64,000 bases of DNA from Pseudomonas sp. P818 (GTDB lineage: Bacteria > Pseudomonadota > Gammaproteobacteria > Pseudomonadales > Pseudomonadaceae), in the NCBI RefSeq assembly GCF_000418555.1, contig NZ_ATKM01000024.1:267888-331887 (forward strand), in the 5' to 3' direction. Positions 55,409-63,755 of this stretch are shown here, piece by piece. Numbering within the stretch: position 1 is the first letter of the stretch; every line of letters begins with the position of its first letter. A model generated the notes under the pieces. The model saw nothing but the letters and a program-made list of their open reading frames with translations. It searched no databases and was not told the DNA's origin. A program made the translations under genes and the position numbers.

Positions 55409-56143
55409 CTATCCGGCGTCGCCTCCCTGTATACCGCGCTGCCGCCGAAAGGCCCCCGGCGCCACGCCGAAACGTTGACGAAACAACTTGCCCAGATGGC
55501 TGGCATCGCTGACCCCGATCTCGTCGGCAAGCTGCGCCAGGCTGTGGCTGGAATTGAGCAGGCGCCAGCGCACATGCTGCAGGCGCAGCTCGTTCCAGTA
55601 TTCGCGCGCACTCATGCCCTGGCTGGCATGGAACAGGCGGTCGAGCTGACGCCGGCTGATGCCGACGCTGGCCGCCAGTTGCTCGATGCCGTCGGCGCTG
55701 GCCAGACCATGACGCATCAGGGCGATGGCGCGATCGACATGACGCTCGCCGCTCGGCGCCATCTGCAGTGAACGCAGCGCGTGCTGGCCGCTGCGCGTCT
55801 CGTCAACCAGCATATCGGCCAGGCCCTTGAGCGCGCGGGCCCGACCACTGCCCTGGGCCAACAGCTCCACCGCCAGATCGATGGCCGCCGCGCCGCCGGC
55901 GCAGGAGATTCGCGCGCCATCGAGGCAATACAGGCGCTCGCGGGCCAGGCGCACATGCGCAAAGCTGGCGCGGAACTCCGCCTCATGCCGCCAGTGCACC
56001 GCAACCCGGTGCCCGTCGAGCAGACCGCAGGCGGCGAGCAGAAAGCTGGCATTGTCGATCGCCACCAGCTTGACCCCGGCGCGCGCGGCGCGGCGCAGCA
56101 GCGGCTGGTAGGCCGGCGCCAGCGCCGCGGTGGCCTGCGCGTT
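55409..56143 (-). pseudogene. AraC/GlxA-family regulator lacking its N-terminus
   Basis: The remaining frame covers the second half of a DJ-1/PfpI-like sensor domain (LLRRAARAGVKLVAIDNASFLLAACGLLDGHRVAVHW) and a complete C-terminal AraC DNA-binding domain (VDRAIALMRHGLASADGIEQLAASVGISRRQLDRLFHASQGMSAREYWNELRLQHVRWRLL). About the first 80-90 residues expected for the family are missing. Upstream of about 56143 the frame stays open but only reads the opposite strand of an MFS gene. The edge faces the equally truncated MFS gene head to head, so one deletion probably removed both 5' ends and their promoters. Intact relatives with this family layout regulate amine or betaine catabolism, but no target is visible here. 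Confidence 0.75.
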
Positions 56144-57154
56144 GCGCCCACCGAACTGATCGGCCTGTTGCCGACCTACGCCAGCATCGGCCTGCTCGCC
56201 CCGCTGCTGCTGGCGCTGGCGCGCTGCCTGCAAGGGTTCTCCGCCGGTGGCGAGTATGCCGGCGCCTGCGCCTTCGTCATGGAGCACGCCCCCACCGAAC
56301 AGAAGGCGCGTTACGGCAGCTTCGTGCCGGTGTCGACCTTTCTCGCCTTCGCCTCCGCGGCCGGCCTGGTGTTCGGCCTCGACCAGATCATCAGCAGCGA
56401 GCAGATGCAGGCCTGGGGCTGGCGCCTGCCCTTTCTGATCGCCGCGCCGCTGGGTCTGGTGGGCCTGTACATGCGCCTGCGCCTGGACGAGTCGCCGGCA
56501 TTCAAGGCCATGGCCGCCGAACCGGCGCCGGAGCATTCGCCGCTGATGGAAACCCTGCGCCTGCATGGTGCGACCATCGCCTGCCTGGGCGCGTTCATCT
56601 CCGCCACTGCGCTGTCGTTCTACATGTTCACCACCTACCTGACCACCTACATGCAGGTGGTCGGCGGTGCCGCGCGGCCGACCGCCTTGCTGGCGAGCCT
56701 GGTGGCGCTGACCTTCGCCGCGCTGCTATGTCCCTTCATCGGGCGTTACTCGGACCGCGTCGGCCGCCGACGCACCATTCTCACCGCCGGCGTGGCGCTG
56801 ATCGTCGCGGTGTATCCAGCCTTCACCCTGGCCACCTCCGGCGCGCTGCTGCCCTCGGCGCTGGGGGCCATGCTGCTGGCGGTCGGCGCGGTGATCTGCG
56901 GCGTGGTCACCGCCGTGCTGCTCTCCGAGCAGTTCCCCACCCGGGTGCGCTATACCGCCTCGGCCTTCACCTACAACCTGGCCTACACCATCTTCGGCGG
57001 CACCGCGCCGCTGGTGGCCACCTGGCTGATCGAGCAGACCGGCGACCGCATGGCGCCTGCCTATTACCTGATCGGCATCGCTCTGCTGGCCCTGGCCGGT
57101 GGCCTGGCGTTGCCGGAATCATCGAAGCGGCCGCTGAACTATCAGCCAGCCTGA
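56144..57154 (+). pseudogene. MFS metabolite/H+ symporter (ProP/ShiA-like) lacking its N-terminus
   Basis: The frame encodes a typical MFS sugar/metabolite symporter from transmembrane helix 4 onward: LLPTYASIGLLAPLLLALARCLQGFSAGGEYAGACAFVMEHAP, then the two central loops and GRYSDRVGRRRTILTAG, ending SSKRPLNYQPA. About 110 N-terminal residues (three helices) are missing, and the sequence before about 56150 matches the antisense of the adjoining AraC gene instead. No start codon with a ribosome-binding site lies at the edge. A working transporter is unlikely. Because the rest of the frame is undamaged, the deletion looks recent. An assembly error could look the same. Confidence 0.78.
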
Positions 57155-57302
57155 GTGAGCAGGCACGGCGCCAAGCGAAGTGGACCAGTCACAATCTGCA
57201 CAATTGGATCTATGTGAATGGGCCACCGCTGCGTAGATTCGCGTCTACCGGGCCAGGGCGTGAAAGCCCCGGCTCCCCCAATCGCGGATACGGATGATCA
57301 CC

Positions 57303-57782
57303 ATGAGCCAGCGCCTCGACTATTTCACCCTCTCCCCCAAGGCCTCCGGCAAGTACGCCGAGTTCTCCATGCTGCTGACTCGCAGCCCTTTTCTCGCGCC
57401 GCTGGCCCATCTGGTGATGCTGCGCGCTTCGCAACTCAACGGCTGCGCCTTCTGCGTCGACATGCATGTGAAGGAAGCCAAGATCCACGGTGATCGGGAG
57501 CTGCGCCTGCACCATGTCGCTGTGTGGCGCGAATCGCCCCTGTTCTCGGAGCAGGAGCGCGCCGCGCTGGAATGGACGGAAGCCCTGACCCAGCTGGCGC
57601 CGCACGGTGTCTCCGATGCCATCTACACCAGCGTGCGCGAGCAGTTCTCCGAGCAGGAACTGTCCGAATTGACCTTCCTGGTGGTCGCCATCAACGGCTG
57701 GAACCGCCTCAACGTGGCGTTTCGCACCGTGCCTGGCTCTGCCGACAAGCAGTTTGGCCTGGACAAGGCCGGCCTGGCCTGA
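57303..57782 (+). CDS. carboxymuconolactone decarboxylase family protein (AhpD-like)
   Basis: A 159-residue protein with the CMD/AhpD core: LVMLRASQLNGCAFCVDMHVKEAK, whose CxxC (Cys50/Cys53 approx.) plus downstream His is the AhpD peroxidase-type active site. Length and the later ALEWTEALTQLAP and ELTFLVVAINGWNRLNVAF stretches match the YciW/AhpD-like group (alkylhydroperoxidase domain). It could reduce peroxides or act on small thiols; no substrate is known. The ATG at 57303 is preferred over one 9 bases earlier because of the GGATGA upstream, but either is possible. It stands alone between the broken MFS gene and a TonB receptor. Confidence 0.85.
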   Translation: MSQRLDYFTLSPKASGKYAEFSMLLTRSPFLAPLAHLVMLRASQLNGCAFCVDMHVKEAKIHGDRELRLHHVAVWRESPLFSEQERAALEWTEALTQLAPHGVSDAIYTSVREQFSEQELSELTFLVVAINGWNRLNVAFRTVPGSADKQFGLDKAGLA

Positions 57783-57960
57783 CAGTTATCCACAGCGGCG
57801 GTCGCCAGTCGCGCGGCCGCCCCGCTTCTCCCTGAGCGGTCCGCTGCACGGCACCAGCAAAACCGGCATGATGTGCCCCCGCGCCAGCGCCGAGCTGGCG
57901 TGACGAATCCTCGTCGACCTCCATCAGACACACTCGCCGCCCGCTCAACGGAGCCCTTGC

Positions 57961-60102
57961 ATGCTGCCCCTGCCGCTGTACTGCCAACCCGCACGCCTCA
58001 CCCTGCTCGCTCTCGCCTGCCTGAGCGCTCACAGTGCTATCGCCGATGAGCCCGTGCAGCTCGACCCGCTGCAAGTCAGAGGCGTACAGATAAGCGAGGA
58101 GGACGCTGCACGTGAGGCGCTCGAGCAGGTGCCCGGCGCCACCAATCTGGTGGACATGGGCAAGGTCGAGCAGGGCCGCGTGGCCGGCGTCGCCGACGTA
58201 TTGGCCTACCAGCCCGGCGTTTACGCGCAGTCGCCCGGCAACGAGGGCGTGAAGATCAGCGTGCGTGGCTCGGGTATCAACCGTGGCCCCGGCTCGCACG
58301 CCTCGGGCACTCATATCCTGCTCGACGGCCTGCCGCTGACCGGCTCCGGCGGTACGCCCTACGAACTGCTGGAGCCCTTGTGGATAAGTCGCGCCGAAGT
58401 GCTGCGTGGTGCCAATGGCTTCGACCGTGGTTCCCTGGCTCTGGGCGGCGCCATCGACTACATCAGCCACACCGGCTACACCGCGCCCAAGCTGCAACTG
58501 CGCTATGAAACCGGCAGCCATGGCTACCAGAAACGCAACATCGCCTCGGGGCAGGTGCTGGGCGATTTCGACTACTACCTCGCCCTGACCGACAGCGAGA
58601 CCGACGGCTATCAGGATCACGCGTCGGGCAAAGGCAAGGGCGTGGCCGCCAACTTCGGCTATCGCCTCAATGAGAATCTGGAGACGCGCTTCTACCTGCG
58701 CTACCGCGAAACCGAGCATGAAACGCCCGGCCGCCTGACCAAGGCGCAACTCAAGGACGACCCGCGCCAGGCCGCTGCGGCCAATCGCAGCATCAATGCC
58801 CACCGCGACCAACCCGGCAGCACCTGGCTGGCCAACAAGACCACCTGGCGCATCGACGACGACTCCACCCTGGTCGCCGGCCTGGCCTACCACCACTACC
58901 CCATGGATATCACCGAGACCGCCTATCGCGGCGGCGCCTACCGTATCCGCGTGGACTACAGCGATATCAGCGGCACTCTGAACTACACGCGCCGGCATAC
59001 CCTGTTCGGGCTCAATAGCAGCACCACCATCGGCTGGCGCAGCACCACCAACCTGCCGAGCAGCAAAGCGAAAGAGACCGCGGCGTTGCCGATCGATGTC
59101 AACGGCACGCCCTATCCGGCCGGCACCCTGATGCGTGCTTATGAACATCTGGGTTCGGACAATGTGCTGCACTTCAGCAACGACACTGAGCTGATGCCCG
59201 ACCTGTGGCTGACCAGCGGCCTGGCGCTGATCCATACCCGCCGCGAAGTGCAGGTGACCTGGCCGGCCAACGACGACAAGCTCGACGAAAGCACCTGGGA
59301 CTACGCGCCACGTATCGGCCTGCGCTACCAGCTCAATCCCGAAGTGCAGCTATTCGGCAATCTCAGCCGCTCGGTGGAGCCGCCGCACGCCTGGTCGATG
59401 CTCTGGGGCTCGCCGCTGCGCTTTCCCACCAGTAACCAGCCCTGGAGCAATCGCCAGCGCGCCGCCATCAGCCTGGAAAACCAGACCGCCACCACCTTCG
59501 AGATTGGCGGCCGAGGTGATTACGCACTGGGCCAGTGGGAGCTGACCTACTACTACTCACAGGTGCGCCATGAACTGCTCACCGTCGAGATCGAGCCCAA
59601 CGTCTTCGCCGAATCCAACGCCAGCCCAACCGTGCACCAGGGCATCGAAGCCGGCCTGACCAGCCCGCTGTGGCAAGGCGGCGCGGCCGGCGCCCTGAGC
59701 CTGCGCCAGGCCTACACCTTCAGCGACTTCCATTACCGCGACGACAACGCCTTCGGCGACAACCGCCTGCCCGGCCTGCCGCGCCACTACTACCAGGCCG
59801 AACTACGCTACGACCACCCGAGCGGCTTCTACGCCGGCGTGAATACCCAGTACGCCTCGAAGGTGGCGGTGGACTACGCCAACTCCTATTACGCCGACGC
59901 CTACGCCACCTTCGGCGCCACCCTCGGCTACGCCTCGCCGAAAGACGACTGGCAAGCCTGGCTCGACCTGCGCAACCTGACCGACAAACGCTATGCCGCC
60001 ACCGTTACGCCGGGCTATGACGACAACGGCGCGGACGCAGCGCGCTCCACACCTGGGGAAGGGTTTGGGGTGTATACCGGACTGTCCTGGAGTTGGCTCT
60101 GA
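57961..60102 (+). CDS. TonB-dependent receptor (FecA-like plug)
   Basis: A 713-residue outer-membrane receptor. A signal peptide ends near SAIA-DEP, a TonB-box-like LDPLQVRG follows, and the plug domain has ADVLAYQPGVYAQSPGNEGVKISVRGSGINRGPG and RAEVLRGANGFDRGSLALGGAIDYISHTG. The barrel ends LSWSWL. The start has CGGAG eight bases upstream. No Fur-like or Zur-like box was seen in the 178 bp before it, so its regulation is unclear. A GNAT gene overlaps its stop, suggesting the receptor's ligand may be modified inside the cell. Ligand unknown; citrate or another metal chelator is possible. Confidence 0.88.
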   Translation: MLPLPLYCQPARLTLLALACLSAHSAIADEPVQLDPLQVRGVQISEEDAAREALEQVPGATNLVDMGKVEQGRVAGVADVLAYQPGVYAQSPGNEGVKISVRGSGINRGPGSHASGTHILLDGLPLTGSGGTPYELLEPLWISRAEVLRGANGFDRGSLALGGAIDYISHTGYTAPKLQLRYETGSHGYQKRNIASGQVLGDFDYYLALTDSETDGYQDHASGKGKGVAANFGYRLNENLETRFYLRYRETEHETPGRLTKAQLKDDPRQAAAANRSINAHRDQPGSTWLANKTTWRIDDDSTLVAGLAYHHYPMDITETAYRGGAYRIRVDYSDISGTLNYTRRHTLFGLNSSTTIGWRSTTNLPSSKAKETAALPIDVNGTPYPAGTLMRAYEHLGSDNVLHFSNDTELMPDLWLTSGLALIHTRREVQVTWPANDDKLDESTWDYAPRIGLRYQLNPEVQLFGNLSRSVEPPHAWSMLWGSPLRFPTSNQPWSNRQRAAISLENQTATTFEIGGRGDYALGQWELTYYYSQVRHELLTVEIEPNVFAESNASPTVHQGIEAGLTSPLWQGGAAGALSLRQAYTFSDFHYRDDNAFGDNRLPGLPRHYYQAELRYDHPSGFYAGVNTQYASKVAVDYANSYYADAYATFGATLGYASPKDDWQAWLDLRNLTDKRYAATVTPGYDDNGADAARSTPGEGFGVYTGLSWSWL

Positions 60103-60608
60103 TGGCGCAGACGTACACCACGTACTACTTGGAAATGACCTCGCCGGACCAGCTGAAGGCCAAGCCTCAGCGCAGCGACCTGCAGATCGTCGAGTGCGAA
60201 GAACCGCAACCGGCGCTCAATCGCTTTCTCTACCAACTGGTCGGCTCGACCTGGGAATGGGGTGATCTGGACGACTGGAGCGACGAACAGTGGCGCGCCA
60301 TGGTGGAAAACGAAGCACACCGTACCTGGGTCGCCTATCACCGTGGCGCCATCGCTGGTTACTACGAGCTGTTCCGTCCTGACGGTCGTAGCACGGAGAT
60401 CCGCTACTTCGGCCTGGCTCCGCAGTTTCTCGACCGCGGCTTCGGTGGCCCACTGCTCAGCCATGCCATTCAATCGGCCTGGCAGTGGCCGGGGACTGAG
60501 CGCGTTTGGGTGCATACCTGCACCTTCGATCATCCTGCTGCTCTGGCTAATTACCAGGCGCGTGGAATGCGGGTTTATCAGGAAGAAGTTTGCGATATAT
60601 CCAGCTAA
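60102..60608 (+). CDS. GNAT-family N-acetyltransferase
   Basis: A 168-residue acetyltransferase. The acetyl-CoA region is visible as EIRYFGLAPQFLDRGFGGPLLSHAIQSAW near residue 110 (Q/R-x-x-G-x-G/A core), and the C-terminal strand as HPAALANYQARGMRVYQEE. The substrate is unknown. The ATG at 60102 shares its A with the receptor's TGA, so the two are translationally coupled; an upstream TTG at 60093 is inside the receptor gene. Coupling suggests the enzyme acts on something linked to the receptor's ligand. Confidence 0.85.
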   Translation: MAQTYTTYYLEMTSPDQLKAKPQRSDLQIVECEEPQPALNRFLYQLVGSTWEWGDLDDWSDEQWRAMVENEAHRTWVAYHRGAIAGYYELFRPDGRSTEIRYFGLAPQFLDRGFGGPLLSHAIQSAWQWPGTERVWVHTCTFDHPAALANYQARGMRVYQEEVCDISS

Positions 60609-60708
60609 AGCAGACTTTTACCCAGCGTCCAATACTGCTGCATCATCGGGGGTATGATCGCCCAGCACGTAGGGTGGACAGCGCTCTTCCTGTCCGCCGC
60701 CCTTCACC

Positions 60709-61476
60709 TCACTCCTGCACTGCTCCTTCCTTCCTCAACAAATAGCTATCCATGATCCAGCCATTACGCTCACGCGCCTCAGCGCGGGTGATGGCGATAT
60801 TTTCGGCCACCTCGTCCAGAGGGCCGGCGATAAGGATTTCATCGGCGGTGCCGACGTAGGCGCCCCAGTAGATATGCAGCCCCTGGCCGACGAAGCGGCG
60901 GTAGCTGTCCTTGGCGTCGAGCATCACCGCCACGCTGTCCACGCCCTGCGGCCAACCTTCGGCGAGCAGGCGGCCAGTGGTGATTTCCACGGCGCGGCCG
61001 ATGCTGTTGAGCGGGATGCGGTGGCGCGCGGTCAGCGCCTGCAGGCTGGTGATACCGGGAATCACGTCATAGACGAAGTCGCTACGGCGCGCGGCGATGG
61101 CTTCGATGATGCGGATGCTGCTGTCGTACAGCGACGGGTCGCCCCAGACCATGAAGGCCGCCGTCTCGCCATCGGCCATCTGCTCGTCGATCAGTTGCTC
61201 GAACACCGCCTGTTTGTCGCGGTTGAGTTCGTCGACGCTGGCGCGGTAGTCCGCGGCGTCGCGCTCGCGCTCCGGTTGCAGGCCTTCGGCGAAGCGCGGC
61301 GTGTGGCCGTCGAGAAAGCGTGCGCAGATCTCGCGGCGCAGGGCGTTGAGCTTGTGCTTGGCCGCGCCCTTGTCCATCAGGAAGATCACGTCGCTGCGAC
61401 GCAGCGCCTTGATCGCCTGGTAGGTGATGTAGTCCGGGTCGCCGGCACCGATGCCGACCAGCAGCAGGGTTTTCAT
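60709..61476 (-). CDS. cobF: precorrin-6A synthase (deacetylating), C1-methyltransferase
   Basis: A 255-residue methyltransferase of aerobic B12 synthesis that methylates C1 of precorrin-5 and releases acetate. The N-terminus LLLVGIGAGDPDYITYQAIKAL is typical, followed by FMVWGDPSLYDSSIRIIEA near residue 112, VIPGITSLQALTARHRIPLN near residue 140 and IYWGAYVGTADEIL near residue 205. The start at 61476 has GGAG eight bases upstream and overlaps the stop of the VWA gene, so it is the last gene of the cobN-chlI-VWA operon. The gap to the GNAT gene carries only a GTAGGGTGGA repeat. Confidence 0.94.
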   Translation of the reverse strand: MKTLLLVGIGAGDPDYITYQAIKALRRSDVIFLMDKGAAKHKLNALRREICARFLDGHTPRFAEGLQPERERDAADYRASVDELNRDKQAVFEQLIDEQMADGETAAFMVWGDPSLYDSSIRIIEAIAARRSDFVYDVIPGITSLQALTARHRIPLNSIGRAVEITTGRLLAEGWPQGVDSVAVMLDAKDSYRRFVGQGLHIYWGAYVGTADEILIAGPLDEVAENIAITRAEARERNGWIMDSYLLRKEGAVQE

Positions 61477-62075
61477 GGGGTTCTCCAGGTGCGCCCTGGC
61501 ACGCCGGGCGCCAGGTCGTCGATATGGTGGTAGTCGGCCTGTAGCGCCTGCGCCAGCTGGCGGGCGCGGCCCAGGCGGATGGGCGCGCGCTCGGTATCGA
61601 GCAGCAGGGTCGGGCATGGCAGCGGCGCCAACGCTGGCAGGTCACGCAAACGGCCATCGGTGAGAATCAGTAGGCGCTGGCGTTCGTGCGGTTTCAGGCG
61701 CTGACGGCGTAGCAGCCAGTCGCCCGCCTGCTGCAGCGCATCGAATAGCGGCGTGCCGCCCCCCGCTCCGAGCTCCTGCAGCCAGCGATGCAGTTCGGCG
61801 CTGGCCTTGCGCCCCTGCCACAGCCATTGCGCTTCGCGGCCGCCGGCCTGCAGCACGGCCAGGCGCGCGCGCTGACGGTAGGCGCTGTCGAACACTTCAG
61901 CGAGCACGCCCTTGGCGCGAGTCAGAGCGCCGTGTCGGCGGGTCGAGGCGGAAGCATCCACCAGCACCAGCCACAGCTCGTCGGCCTGCTGGCTGCGCGG
62001 GCGCAGCACCAGCTGTTCGCGGCGTTGCGGCCGGCCCTGGCGCAGAGTCGCCGCCCAGTCGATACGACCGGCCAC
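61473..62075 (-). CDS. VWA-domain protein, ChlD/CobT-like chelatase subunit
   Basis: A protein of 200 residues or slightly more with a von Willebrand A domain: the MIDAS motif is DASASTRRHG near residue 40, and late strands are RLLILTDGRLRDLPAL. The layout is like the C-terminal half of magnesium chelatase subunit D or CobT. It lies directly after a ChlI-type ATPase and before cobF, in an operon that begins with cobN, so it probably serves as the third subunit of cobaltochelatase. The start is unclear: the GTG at 62075 has no good ribosome-binding site, and the frame remains open and family-like (GRLGGGLHGAARSG) for about 40 codons upstream without ATG or GTG. Confidence 0.82.
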   Translation of the reverse strand: MAGRIDWAATLRQGRPQRREQLVLRPRSQQADELWLVLVDASASTRRHGALTRAKGVLAEVFDSAYRQRARLAVLQAGGREAQWLWQGRKASAELHRWLQELGAGGGTPLFDALQQAGDWLLRRQRLKPHERQRLLILTDGRLRDLPALAPLPCPTLLLDTERAPIRLGRARQLAQALQADYHHIDDLAPGVPGRTWRTP

Positions 62076-62164
62076 GCCGCTACGTGCGGCACCATGCAGG
62101 CCGCCGCCGAGTCTTCCGGGCCGGTTGCGGGCATCCGCGCCAGTGGCTGTGCGCGGGCGGATGC

Positions 62165-63166
62165 TCAGGGCTTTTTTGGCCAGCGCGGCGGCCCCCGCCG
62201 CTCACCCATGGCCTGTGGCTGCGCCGGCAGCTCGCCCCACTGACCTTCGCCCTGGCTCTGTTCCTGCGCCTGTTGCGGCGCCTGGCTCTGCTCGGGCGGC
62301 ATGGCAGCCGGCGGTTGTGACTGACGACGACGGTGGCGCAGAACGAAGTCCTCCACCACATCGATATCCACAGGCTCGATAGCCGCCGCGCCACGCCAGG
62401 CCGCATGAGCACGGGCGGCACGCAGCCAGACCAGGTCGGCGCGCAGACCATCGACGCCGGCAGCGAAGCAGCGCTGGCTGATCTCGCCCAGCGCCGCATC
62501 ATCCAGCGGGATATCGACCAGGCGCTGGCGGGCGTTCTGGCAACGGGCAGCGAGGGCATCCTGCTCGCCCTGCCAGCGTTGCAGGAAAGCAGCAGGATCG
62601 GCATCGAAGGCCAGCCGGCGACGGACGATCTCGGCGCGTTCGGCCGGTTGCGGCTGGCCATCGAGGGCCAGGTTGAGGCCGAAGCGATCGAGCAGTTGCG
62701 GACGCAGCTCACCCTCCTCGGCGTTCATGGTGCCGATCAGCACGAAGCGCGCGGCATGCCGATGGGAGATGCCGTCACGCTCGACATGGTTGACCCCGCT
62801 GGCGGCGGCATCGAGCAGCAGGTCGACCAGATGATCCGGCAGCAGGTTGACCTCATCGACATAGAGCACGCCGCCGTTGGCGCGCGCCAGCAGCCCGGGA
62901 GAGAACTGCGCCCGACCTTCGCCCAGCGCCGCGTCCAGATCCAGGGTGCCGACGATGCGCTCCTCGCTCGCCCCCAGCGGCAGGGTGACGAAGCGCCCGC
63001 CATCGAGCAGGTCGGCCAGGCCACGGGCCAGGGTGGACTTGGCCATGCCGCGTGGGCCTTCGATCAGCACGCCGCCGATGGCCGGATCGATGGCCGCCAG
63101 GCACAGCGCCAGCTTCAGCGAATCGGCGCCGACCACGGCGGCAAGGGGGAAATGATGTTCGGTCAT
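62165..63166 (-). CDS. ChlI/BchI-type AAA+ ATPase, cobaltochelatase-associated
   Basis: A 333-residue AAA+ protein of the magnesium chelatase I family. Walker A is EGPRGMAKST near residue 39, Walker B is GGVLYVDEVNLLPDHLVD near residue 95, sensor 1 is LIGTMNAEEGELRPQLLDRFG near residue 145. The C-terminal 45 residues are Gln/Pro-rich (SQPPAAMPPEQSQAPQQAQEQSQGEG), a linker often found before the VWA part in ChlID fusions. Together with the VWA protein and CobN it likely drives ATP-dependent cobalt insertion in place of CobS/CobT. The ATG has a GAGATAA site. Confidence 0.9.
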   Translation of the reverse strand: MTEHHFPLAAVVGADSLKLALCLAAIDPAIGGVLIEGPRGMAKSTLARGLADLLDGGRFVTLPLGASEERIVGTLDLDAALGEGRAQFSPGLLARANGGVLYVDEVNLLPDHLVDLLLDAAASGVNHVERDGISHRHAARFVLIGTMNAEEGELRPQLLDRFGLNLALDGQPQPAERAEIVRRRLAFDADPAAFLQRWQGEQDALAARCQNARQRLVDIPLDDAALGEISQRCFAAGVDGLRADLVWLRAARAHAAWRGAAAIEPVDIDVVEDFVLRHRRRQSQPPAAMPPEQSQAPQQAQEQSQGEGQWGELPAQPQAMGERRGPPRWPKKP

Positions 63167-63225
63167 GGCTTATCTCGAGATCAATGACGATGTGTGGCGC
63201 GCACCATATTGCTTATGGCCCGTGT

Positions 63226-63498
63226 TCAATTCCCAATACCGCAGATGCTCAGTGGAAACAGGATGATCCCGACGACACGGGGGAAAAGGGCTCCCAATCC
63301 GGCACAGACCAATGCTCCCAGCAAAGCCCAAATGCCCAGTTCTCCCAGGCCAACCGGCTCACTGGTCAGCAGCATGCACACCAGCAAACCGACCCATATT
63401 CCAGCCACAGCGCCAATGCAGGCCGAACGAATACGCTCGCTCCGGGTGATCGGGCTTCGCCACCAAAGCTGTAAACGGTTAAGTACGCCGAGAGTCAT
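63226..63498 (-). CDS. small hydrophobic membrane protein, function unknown
   Basis: A 90-residue protein with three hydrophobic stretches: SACIGAVAGIWVGLLVCMLL, LGIWALLGALVCAGLGALF and VGIILFPLSICGIG. The start at 63498 has a GAGG site six bases upstream, better than the longer frame to 63588, which runs into repeats. No family is recognised. It lies between cobN and chlI on the same strand with gaps of 257 and 59 bp. It may be an insertion into the operon or a metal-permease-like helper; nothing shows which. Confidence 0.6.
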   Translation of the reverse strand: MTLGVLNRLQLWWRSPITRSERIRSACIGAVAGIWVGLLVCMLLTSEPVGLGELGIWALLGALVCAGLGALFPRVVGIILFPLSICGIGN

Positions 63499-63514
63499 GG
63501 GTGCCTCACAATCC

Positions 63515-63679
63515 GTAGGGTGGGTTAGCGGCGCAGAACGCCGGCCTCGTATCTGCAGAAAAACGTGGCGCGCCGCGTAACCCACCAAGCGATGCTCCGT
63601 GTGACGCCAATGGTGGGTTACGCCGCACCCGCTTCAGCGAGTTGGCTGGTAACCACGCCAGGCGGCTAACCCACCCTAG
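63515..63679. repeat. complex intergenic repeat, GTAGGGTGGGTTA type
   Basis: GTAGGGTGGGTTAGC (63515-63529) pairs with GCTAACCCACCCTAG (63665-63679), and an inner pair CCGCGTAACCCACC (63573-63586) with GGTGGGTTACGCCGC (63612-63626) nests inside. The nested structure, about 165 bp long, is the largest of the dispersed GTAGGG repeats in this window and separates cobN from the next gene. Confidence 0.85.
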
Positions 63680-63713
63680 GGGCTCGGCGGTGCCGGTTGA
63701 ACCCTCCCCCCGG

Positions 63714-63739
63714 CCCCTCTCCCATAAATGGGAGAGGGG
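63714..63739. repeat. purine/pyrimidine palindrome after cobN
   Basis: CCCCTCTCCCAT-AA-ATGGGAGAGGGG, the same element as at 43893-43918 (centre AA instead of TT). It lies 16 bp after the cobN stop on that strand and may act as a transcript end or barrier. Confidence 0.88.
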
Positions 63740-63755
63740 AGAAAAAGCGCTCGCA

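Larger units (their letters stand above)
47744..58387. other. cluster of eight DnaA-box words (TTATCCACA)
   Basis: Exact 9-mers at 47744 (minus), 51638 (plus), 53746 (plus), 54211 (minus), 54471 (plus), 55321 (plus), 57786 (plus) and 58379 (minus); all but one extend to TTATCCACAG. None was found by eye in the other 53 kb. Seven lie in coding DNA and one is just after a stop. Several force codons that are rare in this GC-rich genome (TAT CCA, ATA AGT). This could be a DnaA-titrating or replication-linked region, or a chance enrichment of a word. Confidence 0.5.

Noticed and set aside
62080..62712. A 210-residue minus-strand frame overlapping chlI and the VWA start
   Set aside because: It is the +1 shadow of the ATPase gene, Arg/Ser-rich and without domain resemblance, so it does not show a frameshift in chlI.
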